This document shows positions 19,966 through 29,729 of a stretch of DNA of 64,000 nt, piece by piece. The stretch's first letter is position 1; each line of letters opens with the position of its first letter. Below the pieces are notes generated by a model. That model did no database searches. It was not told the origin of the DNA and worked only from the letters and a program-made list of their open reading frames with translations. The stretch spans positions 3,658,001 to 3,722,000 of the forward strand of contig NZ_CP033107.1 in assembly GCF_003856975.1 (NCBI RefSeq), given 5' to 3'. The position numbers and the translations under genes were made by a program. The DNA is from Plantibacter sp. PA-3-X8 (GTDB lineage Bacteria > Actinomycetota > Actinomycetes > Actinomycetales > Microbacteriaceae).

Positions 19966-21831
19966 TCAGGACCGGAGGCGGTAGCGCAGGGCGGCGAGTT
20001 CCGCACGGAGGGCGGCCGGGACCCGGTTGCCGAAGGTGTCGAAGAAGGACTCGGTGAGGTCGCACTCGACGAGCCAGGACTCGCGATCGACGGCGAACAG
20101 GGCGTCGAGGTCGGCCTCGGGCACGTCGATGCCGTCGAGGTTCAGCTCGTCGAGGACGGGCAACCGGCCGATCGCCGACTCCCGTGCGTCGACCTCGTGC
20201 TCGAGCCGCCGCACGATCCACTCGATGACCCGCGAGTTCTCGCCGAAGCCAGGCCACAGGAAGGAGCCGTCGGCGTCCTTCCGGAACCAGTTGACCTGGA
20301 AGATCCGCGGCGCCTTGCCGTGCTCGAGTGCACCGCCGACCCGCAACCAGTGACTCCAGTAGTCCGCCATGTTGTAGCCGCAGAACGGGAGCATCGCGAA
20401 GGGGTCGCGACGGAGCTCCCCGACCGTGCCCTCAGCGGCGGCGGTCTGCTCGGAGGAGATCGTCGCACCCATGAACACGCCGTGCTCCCAGCTGCTGGCC
20501 TCGACTACGAGCGGGACGTTCGTGGCACGACGCCCGCCGAAGAGGATCGCGTCGAGCGGGACGCCGTCGGCCGCGTCCCAGTCGTCGGCGATCGACGGGC
20601 ATTGCGCCGCCGCGACGGTGAACCGCGAGTTCGGGTGGGCCGCCGGGCGCCCCGACTCGGGCGTCCAGTCCTGCCCCTGCCAGTCGACGAGGTGGGCGGG
20701 CGGCTCGGGGGTCAGTCCCTCCCACCAGACGTCCCCGTCGTCGCGGAGCGCGACGTTGGTGAAGATCGTGTTGCCCCACAGGGTGTCGACGGCTGTCGCA
20801 TTCGTGCCGGCGCCCGTGCCGGGTGCGACCCCGAAGAAGCCTGCTTCCGGGTTGATGGCGTACAGACGGCCGTCGTCGCCGGGCCGGATCCACGCGATGT
20901 CGTCGCCGAGGGTCTCGACCGTCCACCCGGGGATCGTCGGCCGCAGCATCGCGAGGTTGGTCTTGCCACAGGCCGAGGGGAACGCGGCGGCGATGTGGAA
21001 CGCCCGGCCCTCCGGCGAGACGACCCGGACCAGCAGCATGTGCTCGGCCAACCAACCCTCGTCGCGTCCGATGACCGAGGCGATCCGCAGCGCGAAGCAC
21101 TTCTTCGCGAGGAGTGCGTTACCGCCGTAGCCGGAACCGAACGACCACACTTCGCGCGTCTCCGGGAACTGGACGATGTACTTGGTGTCGTTGCACGGCC
21201 AGACCACGTCGGCCTGCCCTGCTTCGAGCGGAGCGCCGACCGAGTGGACGGTCCGGACCCACGGCTGTCCGTCGGCGATGAGCTCGAGGACGCGGTCGCC
21301 CATCCGCGTCATGATGCCCATGCTGAGGACCGCGTACGCCGAGTCGGTGATCTGGACGCCGAGCTGCGAGAGCGGCCCGCCGACCGCGCCCATCGAGAAC
21401 GGTACGACGTACATCGTGCGACCGCGCATGCTGCCGGCGAAGACCCCGTGCAGTTCGTCACGCATCACCGCGGGATCCCGCCAGTTGTTCGTCGGGCCGG
21501 CGTCCTCCTCCTGCTCGGAGCAGATGAAGGTGCGGTCCTCGACGCGCGCGACGTCGCGCGGATCGCTGCGGGCGAGGAAGCTGTTCGGCCGCCACTCCGG
21601 GTTGAGCTTGATCAGCTTCCCCTCCTCGACGAGCTGGTGGGTGAGCCGGTGCGACTCGCTCGCGGAGCCGTCGACCCAGTGGATCGCGGACGGCTCCAGG
21701 AGGGCGGCCAGTTCGTCGACCCAGGCGTGCAGCTCGGCAAGGCCCGTCCGCTTCGGGCGCGGCACCGCTCGGAGCCCCGCGCGGGCGGCGGGAGCGGGTG
21801 CGGTGTCGGGAATGAGTGCTGCGATGGACAT
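19966..21831 (-). CDS. pckG: Phosphoenolpyruvate carboxykinase (GTP)
   Basis: Converts oxaloacetate and GTP to PEP, the entry step of gluconeogenesis; cytosolic. The 621-residue protein has the PEPCK P-loop [13 protein letters not shown], the metal/substrate segment [28 protein letters not shown] and, at the N-terminus, the ADP/substrate region with [16 protein letters not shown]. The start at 21831 is chosen because GGAGGAA precedes it; an ATG ten codons upstream has no such site. It is divergent from a RamB-like regulator. Confidence 0.96.
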   Translation of the reverse strand: MSIAALIPDTAPAPAARAGLRAVPRPKRTGLAELHAWVDELAALLEPSAIHWVDGSASESHRLTHQLVEEGKLIKLNPEWRPNSFLARSDPRDVARVEDRTFICSEQEEDAGPTNNWRDPAVMRDELHGVFAGSMRGRTMYVVPFSMGAVGGPLSQLGVQITDSAYAVLSMGIMTRMGDRVLELIADGQPWVRTVHSVGAPLEAGQADVVWPCNDTKYIVQFPETREVWSFGSGYGGNALLAKKCFALRIASVIGRDEGWLAEHMLLVRVVSPEGRAFHIAAAFPSACGKTNLAMLRPTIPGWTVETLGDDIAWIRPGDDGRLYAINPEAGFFGVAPGTGAGTNATAVDTLWGNTIFTNVALRDDGDVWWEGLTPEPPAHLVDWQGQDWTPESGRPAAHPNSRFTVAAAQCPSIADDWDAADGVPLDAILFGGRRATNVPLVVEASSWEHGVFMGATISSEQTAAAEGTVGELRRDPFAMLPFCGYNMADYWSHWLRVGGALEHGKAPRIFQVNWFRKDADGSFLWPGFGENSRVIEWIVRRLEHEVDARESAIGRLPVLDELNLDGIDVPEADLDALFAVDRESWLVECDLTESFFDTFGNRVPAALRAELAALRYRLRS

Positions 21832-21922
21832 GCGTTCCTCCGGCGTTGGTGGGACGGTCAAGAAGTGGTCGTAGAGCCACCATGCGCCTGAATTCGCCGA
21901 TCTTCACACACGTTCTCTCTTC

Positions 21923-21948
21923 AAGAATCGTGGTTCTTTCGATATGGT
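21923..21948 (+). promoter_or_regulatory. Palindrome and -10 box between pckG and RamB-like gene
   Basis: AAGAA-N6-TTCTT (21923-21938) is followed by TATGGT (21943-21948), which stands six bases before the regulator's ATG. The palindrome overlaps the probable -35 region, a good place for autorepression. Confidence 0.45.
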
Positions 21949-21954
21949 GAAGGA

Positions 21955-23412
21955 ATGACGCCGACTCCCGCATCGAACGCCGCCGCCGAGCTCCTCACGC
22001 TCGGCCATCGGATCCGGCACTTCCGGACCCGGCGAGGCCTCACCCTCGACGACCTCGGCGAACGGGTCGGGCTGGCGGCGAGCCAGCTCTCCCTCATCGA
22101 GAACGGGAAGCGCGAGCCGAAGCTGTCGGTCCTGCAGGAGCTGACGACCGCGCTCGGGGTCGACCTGACCGACCTCCTGTCGAAGGAGGCACCGAACCCC
22201 CGCGCGGCGCTGGAGATCGAGCTGGACCGCCTCCAGCGCAGTGCCCTCTACGGCGAGTTGACCCTGCCGATCGTCAAACCGTCGAAGGGCATCCCGGACG
22301 AGGCCCTCCGCGCACTCGTGGGCCTGCACCGCGAACTGCAGCGGCACGCGAGCGAGGCGATCGCGACCCCGGAGGAGGCGCGGCGTGCCAACACCGAGTT
22401 GCGGGAGTGGATGCGGGAGCGCGACAACCACCTGCCCGAGATCGAGGAACTCGCGGAGTCGCGCGTGCTGCGCGCCGGTCACAGTACCGGCGCACTCACC
22501 CACCGCACGGTGAGCATCATGGCGGAACAGCTCGGCTTCGACCTCATCTACGTCAACGACCTGCCGCACTCCGCCCGCAGCGTCACCGATCTCGAGAACG
22601 GGCGCATCTACCTGCCACCGGCCTCGATCCCCGGCGGACACGGCCTGCGATCCATGGCCCTGCAGGCGATGGCGCACCGCCTGCTCGGGCACCAGCGTCC
22701 GACGAGCTACGCGGAGTTCCTCCGGCAACGGCTCGAGATCAACTACTTCGCGGCGGCGGCGCTCATGCCGCAGACGGCCGCCGTGTCGTTCCTGCAGCAG
22801 GCCAAGCGCGACCGCAACCTGGCCGTCGAGGACTTCCGCGACGCCTTCGGGGTCACCCATGAGGCCGCGGCGCTGCGCCTGACCAACCTGGCGACCGCCC
22901 GGCTCGACATGCGCCTGCACTTCCTGCGGGTCTCCGAGGACGGGGCGATCTCGAAGGCCTATGAGAACGATGCGCTGCCGCTGCCCGTCGACGTGACGGG
23001 CGCGGTGGAGGGCCAGATCGTGTGCCGGAAGTGGAGCGCGCGGAACGCCTTCGCGCGGACGAACCGCACCACGGAGCTCTACCAGTACACCGACACCCCG
23101 GCCGGTACCTTCTGGTGCGCGACGCAGACCGGCACGACCGAGGCCGGGGAGTTCTCGATCTCGGTCGGCGTGCCCTGGGGCGAGGCGAAATGGTTCCGCG
23201 GACGGGAGACCACGACGCGTGCGGTCTCCACCTGCCCGGACCCGACCTGCTGCCGTCGTCCACCGTCGGACCTCGCCGACAAGTGGCGGGAGCAGGCCTG
23301 GCCGAGCGCCCGGTTGCACACCCACATCCTCTCCCCGCTGCCGAGCGGCACCTTCCCCGGCGTCGACGACTCCGAGGTCTACGACTTCCTCGAGCGTCAC
23401 GCGGCGGGCTGA
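21955..23412 (+). CDS. RamB-like XRE/DUF2083 transcriptional regulator
   Basis: A 485-residue regulator with the RamB/ScfR layout. An N-terminal XRE helix-turn-helix (LGHRIRHFRTRRGLTLDDLG, about residues 16-35, then VGLAASQLSLIENGKREPK) is followed by an ImmA/IrrE-like middle domain and a C-terminal DUF2083 with the cysteine motif CPDPTCC. In the middle domain the metallopeptidase HExxH is replaced by HRLLGH, so proteolysis is unlikely. RamB of Corynebacterium controls acetate and glyoxylate genes; divergence from pckG suggests a link to gluconeogenic carbon. The ATG lies six bases after TATGGT, with GAAGGA between, so leaderless or very short-leader initiation is possible. Confidence 0.85.
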   Translation: MTPTPASNAAAELLTLGHRIRHFRTRRGLTLDDLGERVGLAASQLSLIENGKREPKLSVLQELTTALGVDLTDLLSKEAPNPRAALEIELDRLQRSALYGELTLPIVKPSKGIPDEALRALVGLHRELQRHASEAIATPEEARRANTELREWMRERDNHLPEIEELAESRVLRAGHSTGALTHRTVSIMAEQLGFDLIYVNDLPHSARSVTDLENGRIYLPPASIPGGHGLRSMALQAMAHRLLGHQRPTSYAEFLRQRLEINYFAAAALMPQTAAVSFLQQAKRDRNLAVEDFRDAFGVTHEAAALRLTNLATARLDMRLHFLRVSEDGAISKAYENDALPLPVDVTGAVEGQIVCRKWSARNAFARTNRTTELYQYTDTPAGTFWCATQTGTTEAGEFSISVGVPWGEAKWFRGRETTTRAVSTCPDPTCCRRPPSDLADKWREQAWPSARLHTHILSPLPSGTFPGVDDSEVYDFLERHAAG

Positions 23413-24584
23413 TCGCTGGGGGCGGCGACGCCGTCGTGTGTTCCCGGGGTGCTGCAGAACGCCCAGGCCGGGAGGTGCCCCTGGCGGATCAGCGAACCGA
23501 CGGTCGCCGCCAGCGGGTGGTCCAGCTCCTCGTCGATCAGCTCGGTGAGGAAGGCGGCCGCGCGCGTGCTCTGACCGAGCGCCCACGACAGCCAGGCGAG
23601 CATGGCGAGCGGCGCGACGCGTGCTGGCTCCGACGCTCGCGCCGCGACGCCGAGGAGCAGGCTGCTCGCCGCACGGATGCGCTGGACGTCGGGATGCGGT
23701 CCGTCGCCGACCAGCAGGTGGGCGACCCGGTGGAACACCTCCGGGTCGTCCGTCCCGACCGGCAGATGCCCGTACGCGCGTTCGGCGTCGTCGAGTTCCT
23801 CGCCCAGCTCGCGCCCGAACGCCCACTGCATGAGTGCGAGATCGCTCGCCCACGGGCGTGACAGGCTCAGCAACAGGAAGGCCACTTCCCGAGCGGTCAT
23901 CGCATCGACGCCGCGGGCGAGCGCGTCCTCGAAGACCGCAGGAAGGCCGTCGAGTCGTTCCACGGCGTCTCCGACGTCGATCCGCCAGGTCGTGCGCGCG
24001 TGATCGGCGGCCGCGTCGAGCATGGAGGCCAGTCGAGCGCAGAGCACCCGGTACTCGAGGTCGACGGCTGCGAACGTCGCCACGTCCACCCGCGGGACCT
24101 CGGTCGTGACGAGCTCCCAGGGGAGCGGTGGGACCGGCGGGACCGCCGCCGAGGCCACGATCCCCGGCGAGCGCCCTCCGGCGGGGAGTGCAGGGTCGAG
24201 GTAGGAGCCCCAGCCGTCAGCGGCCGAGCAGAGCGCGTCTTTGACCATGAACCCCTGTGCGCTCGCCAGCTCGAGGACAGCGTCGGCGATGGTCCTGCCC
24301 GGCGGCTCCGCCCCTGCTCCGAACGCGTCGTCCGTGTAGACCACGGGCACGATGGCGTCGACACCCGGGGCCCGGCAGGCGAATCCGAGGGCGCGCTCCG
24401 CGGCGGCGTCCGCCACCTGCCGGTCGACGTCCGTTCCGGCCGGCAGGTGCACCTGGAGTGCGCCGCGGCTGTGACGGCCCGCGAACAGGACGACGACGAG
24501 ACTCGATCTCGGAGTGCTTCCGACGAGTCCGGGGATGAGGGCGAGGAGGTCTTCGGCCGCATTGGCCTGCACGATGTGGGTCAT
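23397..24584 (-). CDS. DUF4192 domain-containing protein
   Basis: A 395-residue protein of an actinobacterial family without known function. The family hallmark is at the N-terminus: AAEDLLALIPGLVGSTPRSS followed by LVVVLFAGR. No signal peptide or membrane segment is seen; the rest is Ala-rich and helical. Its end overlaps the tail of the RamB-like gene by 16 bases on the opposite strand. The ATG at 24584 begins the conserved segment. The much longer upstream extension of the frame runs through the divergent promoter region and is not believed. Confidence 0.75.
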   Translation of the reverse strand: MTHIVQANAAEDLLALIPGLVGSTPRSSLVVVLFAGRHSRGALQVHLPAGTDVDRQVADAAAERALGFACRAPGVDAIVPVVYTDDAFGAGAEPPGRTIADAVLELASAQGFMVKDALCSAADGWGSYLDPALPAGGRSPGIVASAAVPPVPPLPWELVTTEVPRVDVATFAAVDLEYRVLCARLASMLDAAADHARTTWRIDVGDAVERLDGLPAVFEDALARGVDAMTAREVAFLLLSLSRPWASDLALMQWAFGRELGEELDDAERAYGHLPVGTDDPEVFHRVAHLLVGDGPHPDVQRIRAASSLLLGVAARASEPARVAPLAMLAWLSWALGQSTRAAAFLTELIDEELDHPLAATVGSLIRQGHLPAWAFCSTPGTHDGVAAPSDQPAA

Positions 24585-24807
24585 GGAGCAAGCCTTGATC
24601 GAACCCGGGTCCGACTGTCCGGCAGGCATCACGCATGTGGAGCGGATGCTGTCGCGGCCGCACTGTGCAGCGCGGTCACCGCGGAGTAGAGTGTGCTCGT
24701 CAGACTCCGCAACACGGGGGTCGTTGCTCGAAAAAAGGGCGATAGCGCGGCCAGCACCGGCGAGACACACACGGAATCCCATCCGTCCACGTTCTCGAAG
24801 GTCTCCC
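24585..24807. promoter_or_regulatory. Divergent intergenic region, DUF4192 / ThDP enzyme
   Basis: These 223 bases hold no gene I can support. TAGAGT at 24687-24692 is a plausible -10 box for the plus-strand ThDP enzyme, leaving a leader of about 110 bases. No clear operator was found. Confidence 0.4.
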
Positions 24808-26532
24808 ATGTCCGAACACGCTTCGTCGACCGTTCTCACGTCGATCCGCTCCTCCACCGTCTCCGCCCGGGTGGCACAGGCACTCAGCCGCCATGTCTCC
24901 GAGGTGTTCGGCGTCATGGGCAACGGCAACGCGCACCTCCTCGACGCCCTCGCCTCGACCACGACCCGCTTCACCGCCATGCGGCACGAGGCCGGCGGTG
25001 TCGCCGCAGCCGACGCCTACGCCCGCGCGGGCGGCGGTCTCGCTGCCGCGACCGCGACCTACGGAGCCGGATTCACCAACACCCTGACACCCCTCGCGGA
25101 GGCGGTGATGGCCCAGATCCCGCTGGTCCTCGTCGTCGGTGACGCCCCGACCACCGGTACCCGCCCCTGGGACGTCGACCAGTTCCAGATCGCCGCCGGG
25201 CTCGGTGCCCCCACCTTCACCGTCGGTCGTGACGACGCCACCGCGACCACGCTGCGGGCCATCGAGCACGCCGTCCACCGCCGGACCGCGGTCGTGCTCG
25301 CGATCCCCTACGACCTCGCCGCCGTGGCGTCCGACGAGCCGCTGCGGGCGGACGGGACACCACACCACCCGGCGCTCGTCCGGCCGTCCCGCGTGGAGCC
25401 CGTCGCACGGCGCCTGGACACCGCCGCCGCCGCCCTGCGCAGCGCACACCGTCCGCTCATCCTGGCCGGGCGTGGAGCCTGGCTGGCCGACGCCGGACCC
25501 GTCCTCGGCGAGCTCGCCGAGCGGCTCGACGCCCACACCGCCACCACAGCGCTCGGACGCGGGCTCTTCGGTTCCAGCCCCCGTGATCTCGGGGTGGCCG
25601 GCGGCTTCGCGACGGAGCACGCCGCGACACGCATCGCCGAAGCGGACGTCGTGCTCGTCGTCGGCGCCGGCCTCAACCAGTTCACGATGCGGTTCGGCGA
25701 GGCCTTCTCCGCCGACGCGCACGTCATCCAGGTCGACCTCGCCGACGCCCCGACGAACGCCAGGGTCGACGAGCTCATCCACGGTGACGCGGCCCTCGCA
25801 GCCGCAGGTCTCCTGGAACGGCTCTCCGACGGCGCGGGGTCCGGATGGGTCGCGTCGGCCGGCCGCGCCCGCCCAGCACCGCACCTCGACCGCGACCTGG
25901 GTGACGGTTCGACCGGCGACGGGCTGTGCGCGGACGGGCGCCTCGACCCACGAAGCCTCGCGCACCGACTGGACGAGCTGCTCCCGGCCGACCGCACGGT
26001 CGTGCAGGACGGCGGCCACTTCATCGGCTGGGCGCCGATGTACTTCGACATCCCCTCCCCCGATCGCCTCGTCATGGTCGGGACGGCGTACCAGTCGATC
26101 GGACTCGGGTTCCCGAGCGCCGTCGGTGCCGCGGCGGCCGGGCACACGGGCACCACCGTCCTGTGCACCGGCGACGGCGGCGGCCTCATGGCGCTCCCCG
26201 ACCTCGACACCGTCATCCGCACGGTGCCGAGCGGCGTGATCGTGGTCTTCAACGACGCGGCCTACGGAGCGGAGGTCCACCAGTACGGCTCGCGTGGACT
26301 CGACCAGACCCCGATGCTCATCGACGAGGTCGACTTCGCCGCCCTCGCGCGCGCCTTGGGGGGCCAGGGCGTGACGGTCGACACGCTCGCGGCCCTCGAC
26401 GGACTCACCGACTGGGTCCACGCCGGGGCGCAGGGCGTCCTCCTGCTCGACTGCCGCATCTCCACGAGCGTCGTCGCCCCGTACCTCTCCGAGATGATGC
26501 AGCAGGGACCACGACCGGTCGCCGTCGACTGA
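24808..26532 (+). CDS. Thiamine diphosphate-dependent enzyme, acetolactate-synthase-like
   Basis: A 574-residue enzyme with the three-domain layout of the POX/ALS family. The cofactor-activating glutamate is Glu61 in MRHEAGGVAAADAYAR. The central domain carries the usual Rossmann-like fold (VLVVGAGLNQF). The ThDP/Mg motif in the C-terminal domain is GDGGGLMALPDLDT, ending in NDAAYGAE. It is probably a 2-keto-acid decarboxylase or synthase such as a benzoylformate-decarboxylase-like enzyme. No ALS small subunit is adjacent, so a role in branched-chain amino acid synthesis is doubtful. GAAGG precedes the ATG by seven bases. Confidence 0.8.
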   Translation: MSEHASSTVLTSIRSSTVSARVAQALSRHVSEVFGVMGNGNAHLLDALASTTTRFTAMRHEAGGVAAADAYARAGGGLAAATATYGAGFTNTLTPLAEAVMAQIPLVLVVGDAPTTGTRPWDVDQFQIAAGLGAPTFTVGRDDATATTLRAIEHAVHRRTAVVLAIPYDLAAVASDEPLRADGTPHHPALVRPSRVEPVARRLDTAAAALRSAHRPLILAGRGAWLADAGPVLGELAERLDAHTATTALGRGLFGSSPRDLGVAGGFATEHAATRIAEADVVLVVGAGLNQFTMRFGEAFSADAHVIQVDLADAPTNARVDELIHGDAALAAAGLLERLSDGAGSGWVASAGRARPAPHLDRDLGDGSTGDGLCADGRLDPRSLAHRLDELLPADRTVVQDGGHFIGWAPMYFDIPSPDRLVMVGTAYQSIGLGFPSAVGAAAAGHTGTTVLCTGDGGGLMALPDLDTVIRTVPSGVIVVFNDAAYGAEVHQYGSRGLDQTPMLIDEVDFAALARALGGQGVTVDTLAALDGLTDWVHAGAQGVLLLDCRISTSVVAPYLSEMMQQGPRPVAVD

Positions 26533-26566
26533 GCCTGTGCGGCGCCACCGCGGGTATCGTTGACGG

Positions 26567-27361
26567 GTGCTTCCTCAGCCTGCCCCGACCGCACCCACCT
26601 ACGTCATGTCGACGGACGGTATCCGGGTAGCGACGTACCTCCACGAACCGGCTCCGGGCACAGGCGACCTCGGCACGATCATCGCAGTGCACGGCTTCGC
26701 CTCGAGCGCCGGACTCAACTGGGACCTCGCCGGGTGGACACGCACGCTCACGCGCGCCGGGTACCGCCTGCTGACCCTCGACCAACGCGGTCACGGAGCC
26801 TCGGACAAACCGACGGATCCGGCCGCATACCGCCTCGACATCCTCGTCGACGACGTCCTGTCCGTCCTCGACGGCTACGGCGTCGACGAGCCGCACTACC
26901 TCGGGTACTCGCTGGGCTCCCGGGTGGGTTGGCGGCTGGGCGTCCGGCACCCCGACCGCGTGCGCTCCCTCAGCCTCGGCGGCCTCCCCGAGGGCGACTC
27001 GCTCCGCGACTTCGACCTGGAGGCGGCCCGTCACCACGTGAGGACCGGGACGACGATCGCCCACGCCCTCACCGACACGTACGTGACGATGGCCGAGGGC
27101 GTCCCGGGCAACGACGTTGAGGCGCTCATCGCCCTGGTGGACGGCCTCCGTGGAGGACCGCAGCCGAGCACGGCCGAGGTGCCGCCACTGCCCATGTTGC
27201 TCGTGACCGGAGACGGCGACGCGGTCGCCGCCGGGAGTCGGCGGCTCGCCGAAGCCGCCAGTGCCCGTTACGTGGGGCTGCCCGGCCGCGAACACTTCAA
27301 CGCGGTCTCGTCGCGGGCGTTCAAGGACGCCGTGCTGGCGTTCCTCGCTGAGCAGGGGTAA
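26567..27361 (+). CDS. Alpha/beta hydrolase
   Basis: A 264-residue alpha/beta-fold hydrolase. The oxyanion-hole segment VHGFASSAG is followed by the nucleophile elbow GYSLGS (Ser115 from the GTG start), an Asp in TGDGDAVAAG and the catalytic His in GREHFNAV. The substrate is unknown. The GTG at 26567 is six bases after a -10 box TATCGT and lacks a Shine-Dalgarno sequence, which suggests a leaderless start; an ATG 13 codons on is the alternative. It follows the ThDP enzyme by 34 bases but has its own promoter. Confidence 0.82.
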   Translation: MLPQPAPTAPTYVMSTDGIRVATYLHEPAPGTGDLGTIIAVHGFASSAGLNWDLAGWTRTLTRAGYRLLTLDQRGHGASDKPTDPAAYRLDILVDDVLSVLDGYGVDEPHYLGYSLGSRVGWRLGVRHPDRVRSLSLGGLPEGDSLRDFDLEAARHHVRTGTTIAHALTDTYVTMAEGVPGNDVEALIALVDGLRGGPQPSTAEVPPLPMLLVTGDGDAVAAGSRRLAEAASARYVGLPGREHFNAVSSRAFKDAVLAFLAEQG

Positions 27362-27380
27362 CCGGTCGCGACCGCCTCGG

Positions 27381-29651
27381 TCAGGCCGCGTGCCGGTGCT
27401 CGACACGACCCTTCGCGAGCTTCGACGGCCACCAGATGGCGCTCCCGATGTCGTGGCTGAGGGCTGGGACGAGCAGCGTCCGGACGATGATCGTGTCGAG
27501 GAGGACCCCGAACGCCACGATGAATGCGATCTGCGCGAGGAACAGGATCGGGATGACGCCCAGCGCCGCGAACGTGGCCGCGAGCACGAGTCCGGCCGAG
27601 GTGATCACGCCACCCGTGATCGCCAGCCCCCGCAGCACGCCGGCCCTCGTTCCGACCCGCAGCGACTCCTCGCGGACCCTCGTCATGAGGAAGATGTTGT
27701 AGTCGATCCCGAGCGCCACGAGGAAGACGAAGCCGTAGAGCGGCACACTCGGATCCGCGCCCGGGAACCCGAGCACGTGGTTGAACACGAGCGCGGAGAC
27801 CCCGAGGGCTGCCCCGAAGGACACCACCACGCTGAGGATCAGCAGCACCGGGGCGAGCACCGAGCGGAGCAGCAGCATGAGGATGAGGAGGATGACGGCG
27901 AGCACCACGGGGATGATGAGGTTCCGGTCGTGGATGGACGCGTCGTTCGAGTCGATGGCGGTCGCCGTGACGCCGCCGACCGGGGTGTGGGAGCCGACCT
28001 CGGCGTCGAGCGTCGAGCGCAACTGTCGCACGCTCTCCTCCGCCGACGCGGAGTCCGGTGCCGCGTCGAGCGTCGCCTGGAGCAGGATGCGGCCGTCGTC
28101 GACCGTCGGTTCGGCGGACGCCACCGGGGTACCCGGCGGCCCCGCGGCGGGAGCCGTGAACACCGCCTCCCCGTCGCTCACCGTCGCGTCCGCGGTGCCG
28201 GTCGCGGAGTCGCTCGACAGCACCTGGACGCTGTCGAGACCGTCCGCCTCCTCGAGGATGCCGATGACCTGCGCGGCATCGCCCTCCTGCGTGAGGACGT
28301 ACACGGGGCTCGCCGAACCGGCCGGGAAATGCTCACCGAGGGCGGCCTGACCGTCACGGGCCTCGGAGGTGCCGAGGATGAGGTCGCTCTGGGCGACGCC
28401 GTCCGCCTTGAGCTGGAAGACCCCGAGGCTCGCGACCAGGAGGAGCAGGGTGCTCCCGATCCAGACGACGCGGGCGTGACGGGAGATGAGGCGGGCGATC
28501 CCACCCCACAGACCGGTGGTCGGCACGGCGGTGTCGTCGGTCGACGAGGCGCGCACACGGTGCTCGCTCCCGACCTTCGGGCGCAGCGGCCAGAACGAGG
28601 TGCGACCGCAGGCCAGCAGGAGCGCGGGCAGGAAGGTGAGCGCTGCGAGGACCGAGAAGACGATCCCGATCGAGGCGACCGGCCCGAGCGCCTTGTTCGA
28701 GTTCAGGTCGCTGAGCAGCAGGCAGAGCAGACCGGCGATGACGGTGCCGCCCGACGCGACGATCGGCTCGAACGATCCGCGGAGCGCAGCCCACGTCGCA
28801 TCCCACCGCCGCTCGTGGTCGCGGAGCGCCTCCCGGTAGCGCGAGACGTAGAGCAGCGAGTAGTCGGTCGCCGCACCGATCACGAGGATGAAGAGGATGC
28901 CCTGCACCTGCCCGTTCAACAGGACGACGCCGGCCTTTGCGAGCCACCACACGGTGAGGAGTGCGGTGCAGAGGGCGAACAGCGAGGTGCCGAGCACGAG
29001 GAACGGGAGGACCGGCGAGCGGTACACGACGATGAGGATGAGGAAGACGGCGCCGAGCGCGGTCAGGAGGAGGATGCCGTCGATGCCGGCGAAGGCGTCG
29101 GTGAGGTCGGCGGTGAACCCTGCCGGGCCGGTGACGAAGACGTCGAGGCCCGCCGGGGCGGCTTCGGCGAGCTGTGCACGAAGGGCCTCGACGACGTCGC
29201 CGACCTCCGCGTCGCCGCTGATCGGGACGAAGACCTCGACCGCGTCGCCGTCCTCGGAGGGGATGGCCGGAGAGACGCCGTCGGCGACGCCCTCGGTGGA
29301 GGACAGGGCTGAGAGCTCGTCGTCGATCACCGCCCGGTCCTCGTCGGTGATCCCGCCGTCGCGGACGAACAGCACGAGGGCCGGGATGTCGTCACCCTCC
29401 CGGAATCCGTCGAGTGCCGTCTGCACCTCGGTCGCATCCGCGCTCGCGGGGAGGAAGCTCGTCTGGTCGTTGGTCGCGACCTCGCTCACCTTCCCGAAGT
29501 ACGGACCGCCGACGCCGGCGGCCGTGAGCCAGAGGAGGATGAGGACCGCGGGGAGCAGGACCCGCAGCCACCGCGGCGCACCCGCACGGTCCCGCTGCTG
29601 CGTCCGGGTGTCCGCGTCCGTCTGCGTTCCGCCGTGTCGTCCGTGCGTCAT
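27381..29651 (-). CDS. MMPL-family RND transporter
   Basis: A 756-residue exporter of the MmpL/RND superfamily with two similar halves. Each half has one helix, a large extracellular loop and five further helices: loop 1 near residues 50-190, loop 2 near 400-560. GAATDYSLLYVSRYREAL and VALGIDYNIFLMTRVREE are the two proton-relay motifs with the conserved Asp-Tyr. Such pumps export lipids or drugs. The gene is alone, without an MmpS or TetR neighbour in this window, but a TetR-like palindrome covers its promoter. Confidence 0.9.
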   Translation of the reverse strand: MTHGRHGGTQTDADTRTQQRDRAGAPRWLRVLLPAVLILLWLTAAGVGGPYFGKVSEVATNDQTSFLPASADATEVQTALDGFREGDDIPALVLFVRDGGITDEDRAVIDDELSALSSTEGVADGVSPAIPSEDGDAVEVFVPISGDAEVGDVVEALRAQLAEAAPAGLDVFVTGPAGFTADLTDAFAGIDGILLLTALGAVFLILIVVYRSPVLPFLVLGTSLFALCTALLTVWWLAKAGVVLLNGQVQGILFILVIGAATDYSLLYVSRYREALRDHERRWDATWAALRGSFEPIVASGGTVIAGLLCLLLSDLNSNKALGPVASIGIVFSVLAALTFLPALLLACGRTSFWPLRPKVGSEHRVRASSTDDTAVPTTGLWGGIARLISRHARVVWIGSTLLLLVASLGVFQLKADGVAQSDLILGTSEARDGQAALGEHFPAGSASPVYVLTQEGDAAQVIGILEEADGLDSVQVLSSDSATGTADATVSDGEAVFTAPAAGPPGTPVASAEPTVDDGRILLQATLDAAPDSASAEESVRQLRSTLDAEVGSHTPVGGVTATAIDSNDASIHDRNLIIPVVLAVILLILMLLLRSVLAPVLLILSVVVSFGAALGVSALVFNHVLGFPGADPSVPLYGFVFLVALGIDYNIFLMTRVREESLRVGTRAGVLRGLAITGGVITSAGLVLAATFAALGVIPILFLAQIAFIVAFGVLLDTIIVRTLLVPALSHDIGSAIWWPSKLAKGRVEHRHAA

Positions 29652-29678
29652 GCGCGCGCCCCGTTCTCGCCCTGCTCC

Positions 29679-29705
29679 GAATAATATGCAGCTAGCTTAC
29701 TATCT
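29679..29705 (-). promoter_or_regulatory. MMPL promoter with TetR-like operator
   Basis: An AT-rich island in GC-rich surroundings. GCAGCTAG-CTTA-CTATCTGC (29686-29705) is a palindrome with one mismatch. On the minus strand TATTAT (29684-29679) is a good -10 box directly beyond it. A repressor bound here would cover the -35/-10 spacer. Confidence 0.6.
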
Positions 29706-29729
29706 GCGTCGGGTGCCCGGCGACGGAGT

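Noticed and set aside
21955..23412. Active ImmA/IrrE metalloprotease
   Set aside because: The HExxH zinc motif is not present (HRLLGH instead), in keeping with a RamB-type regulator.
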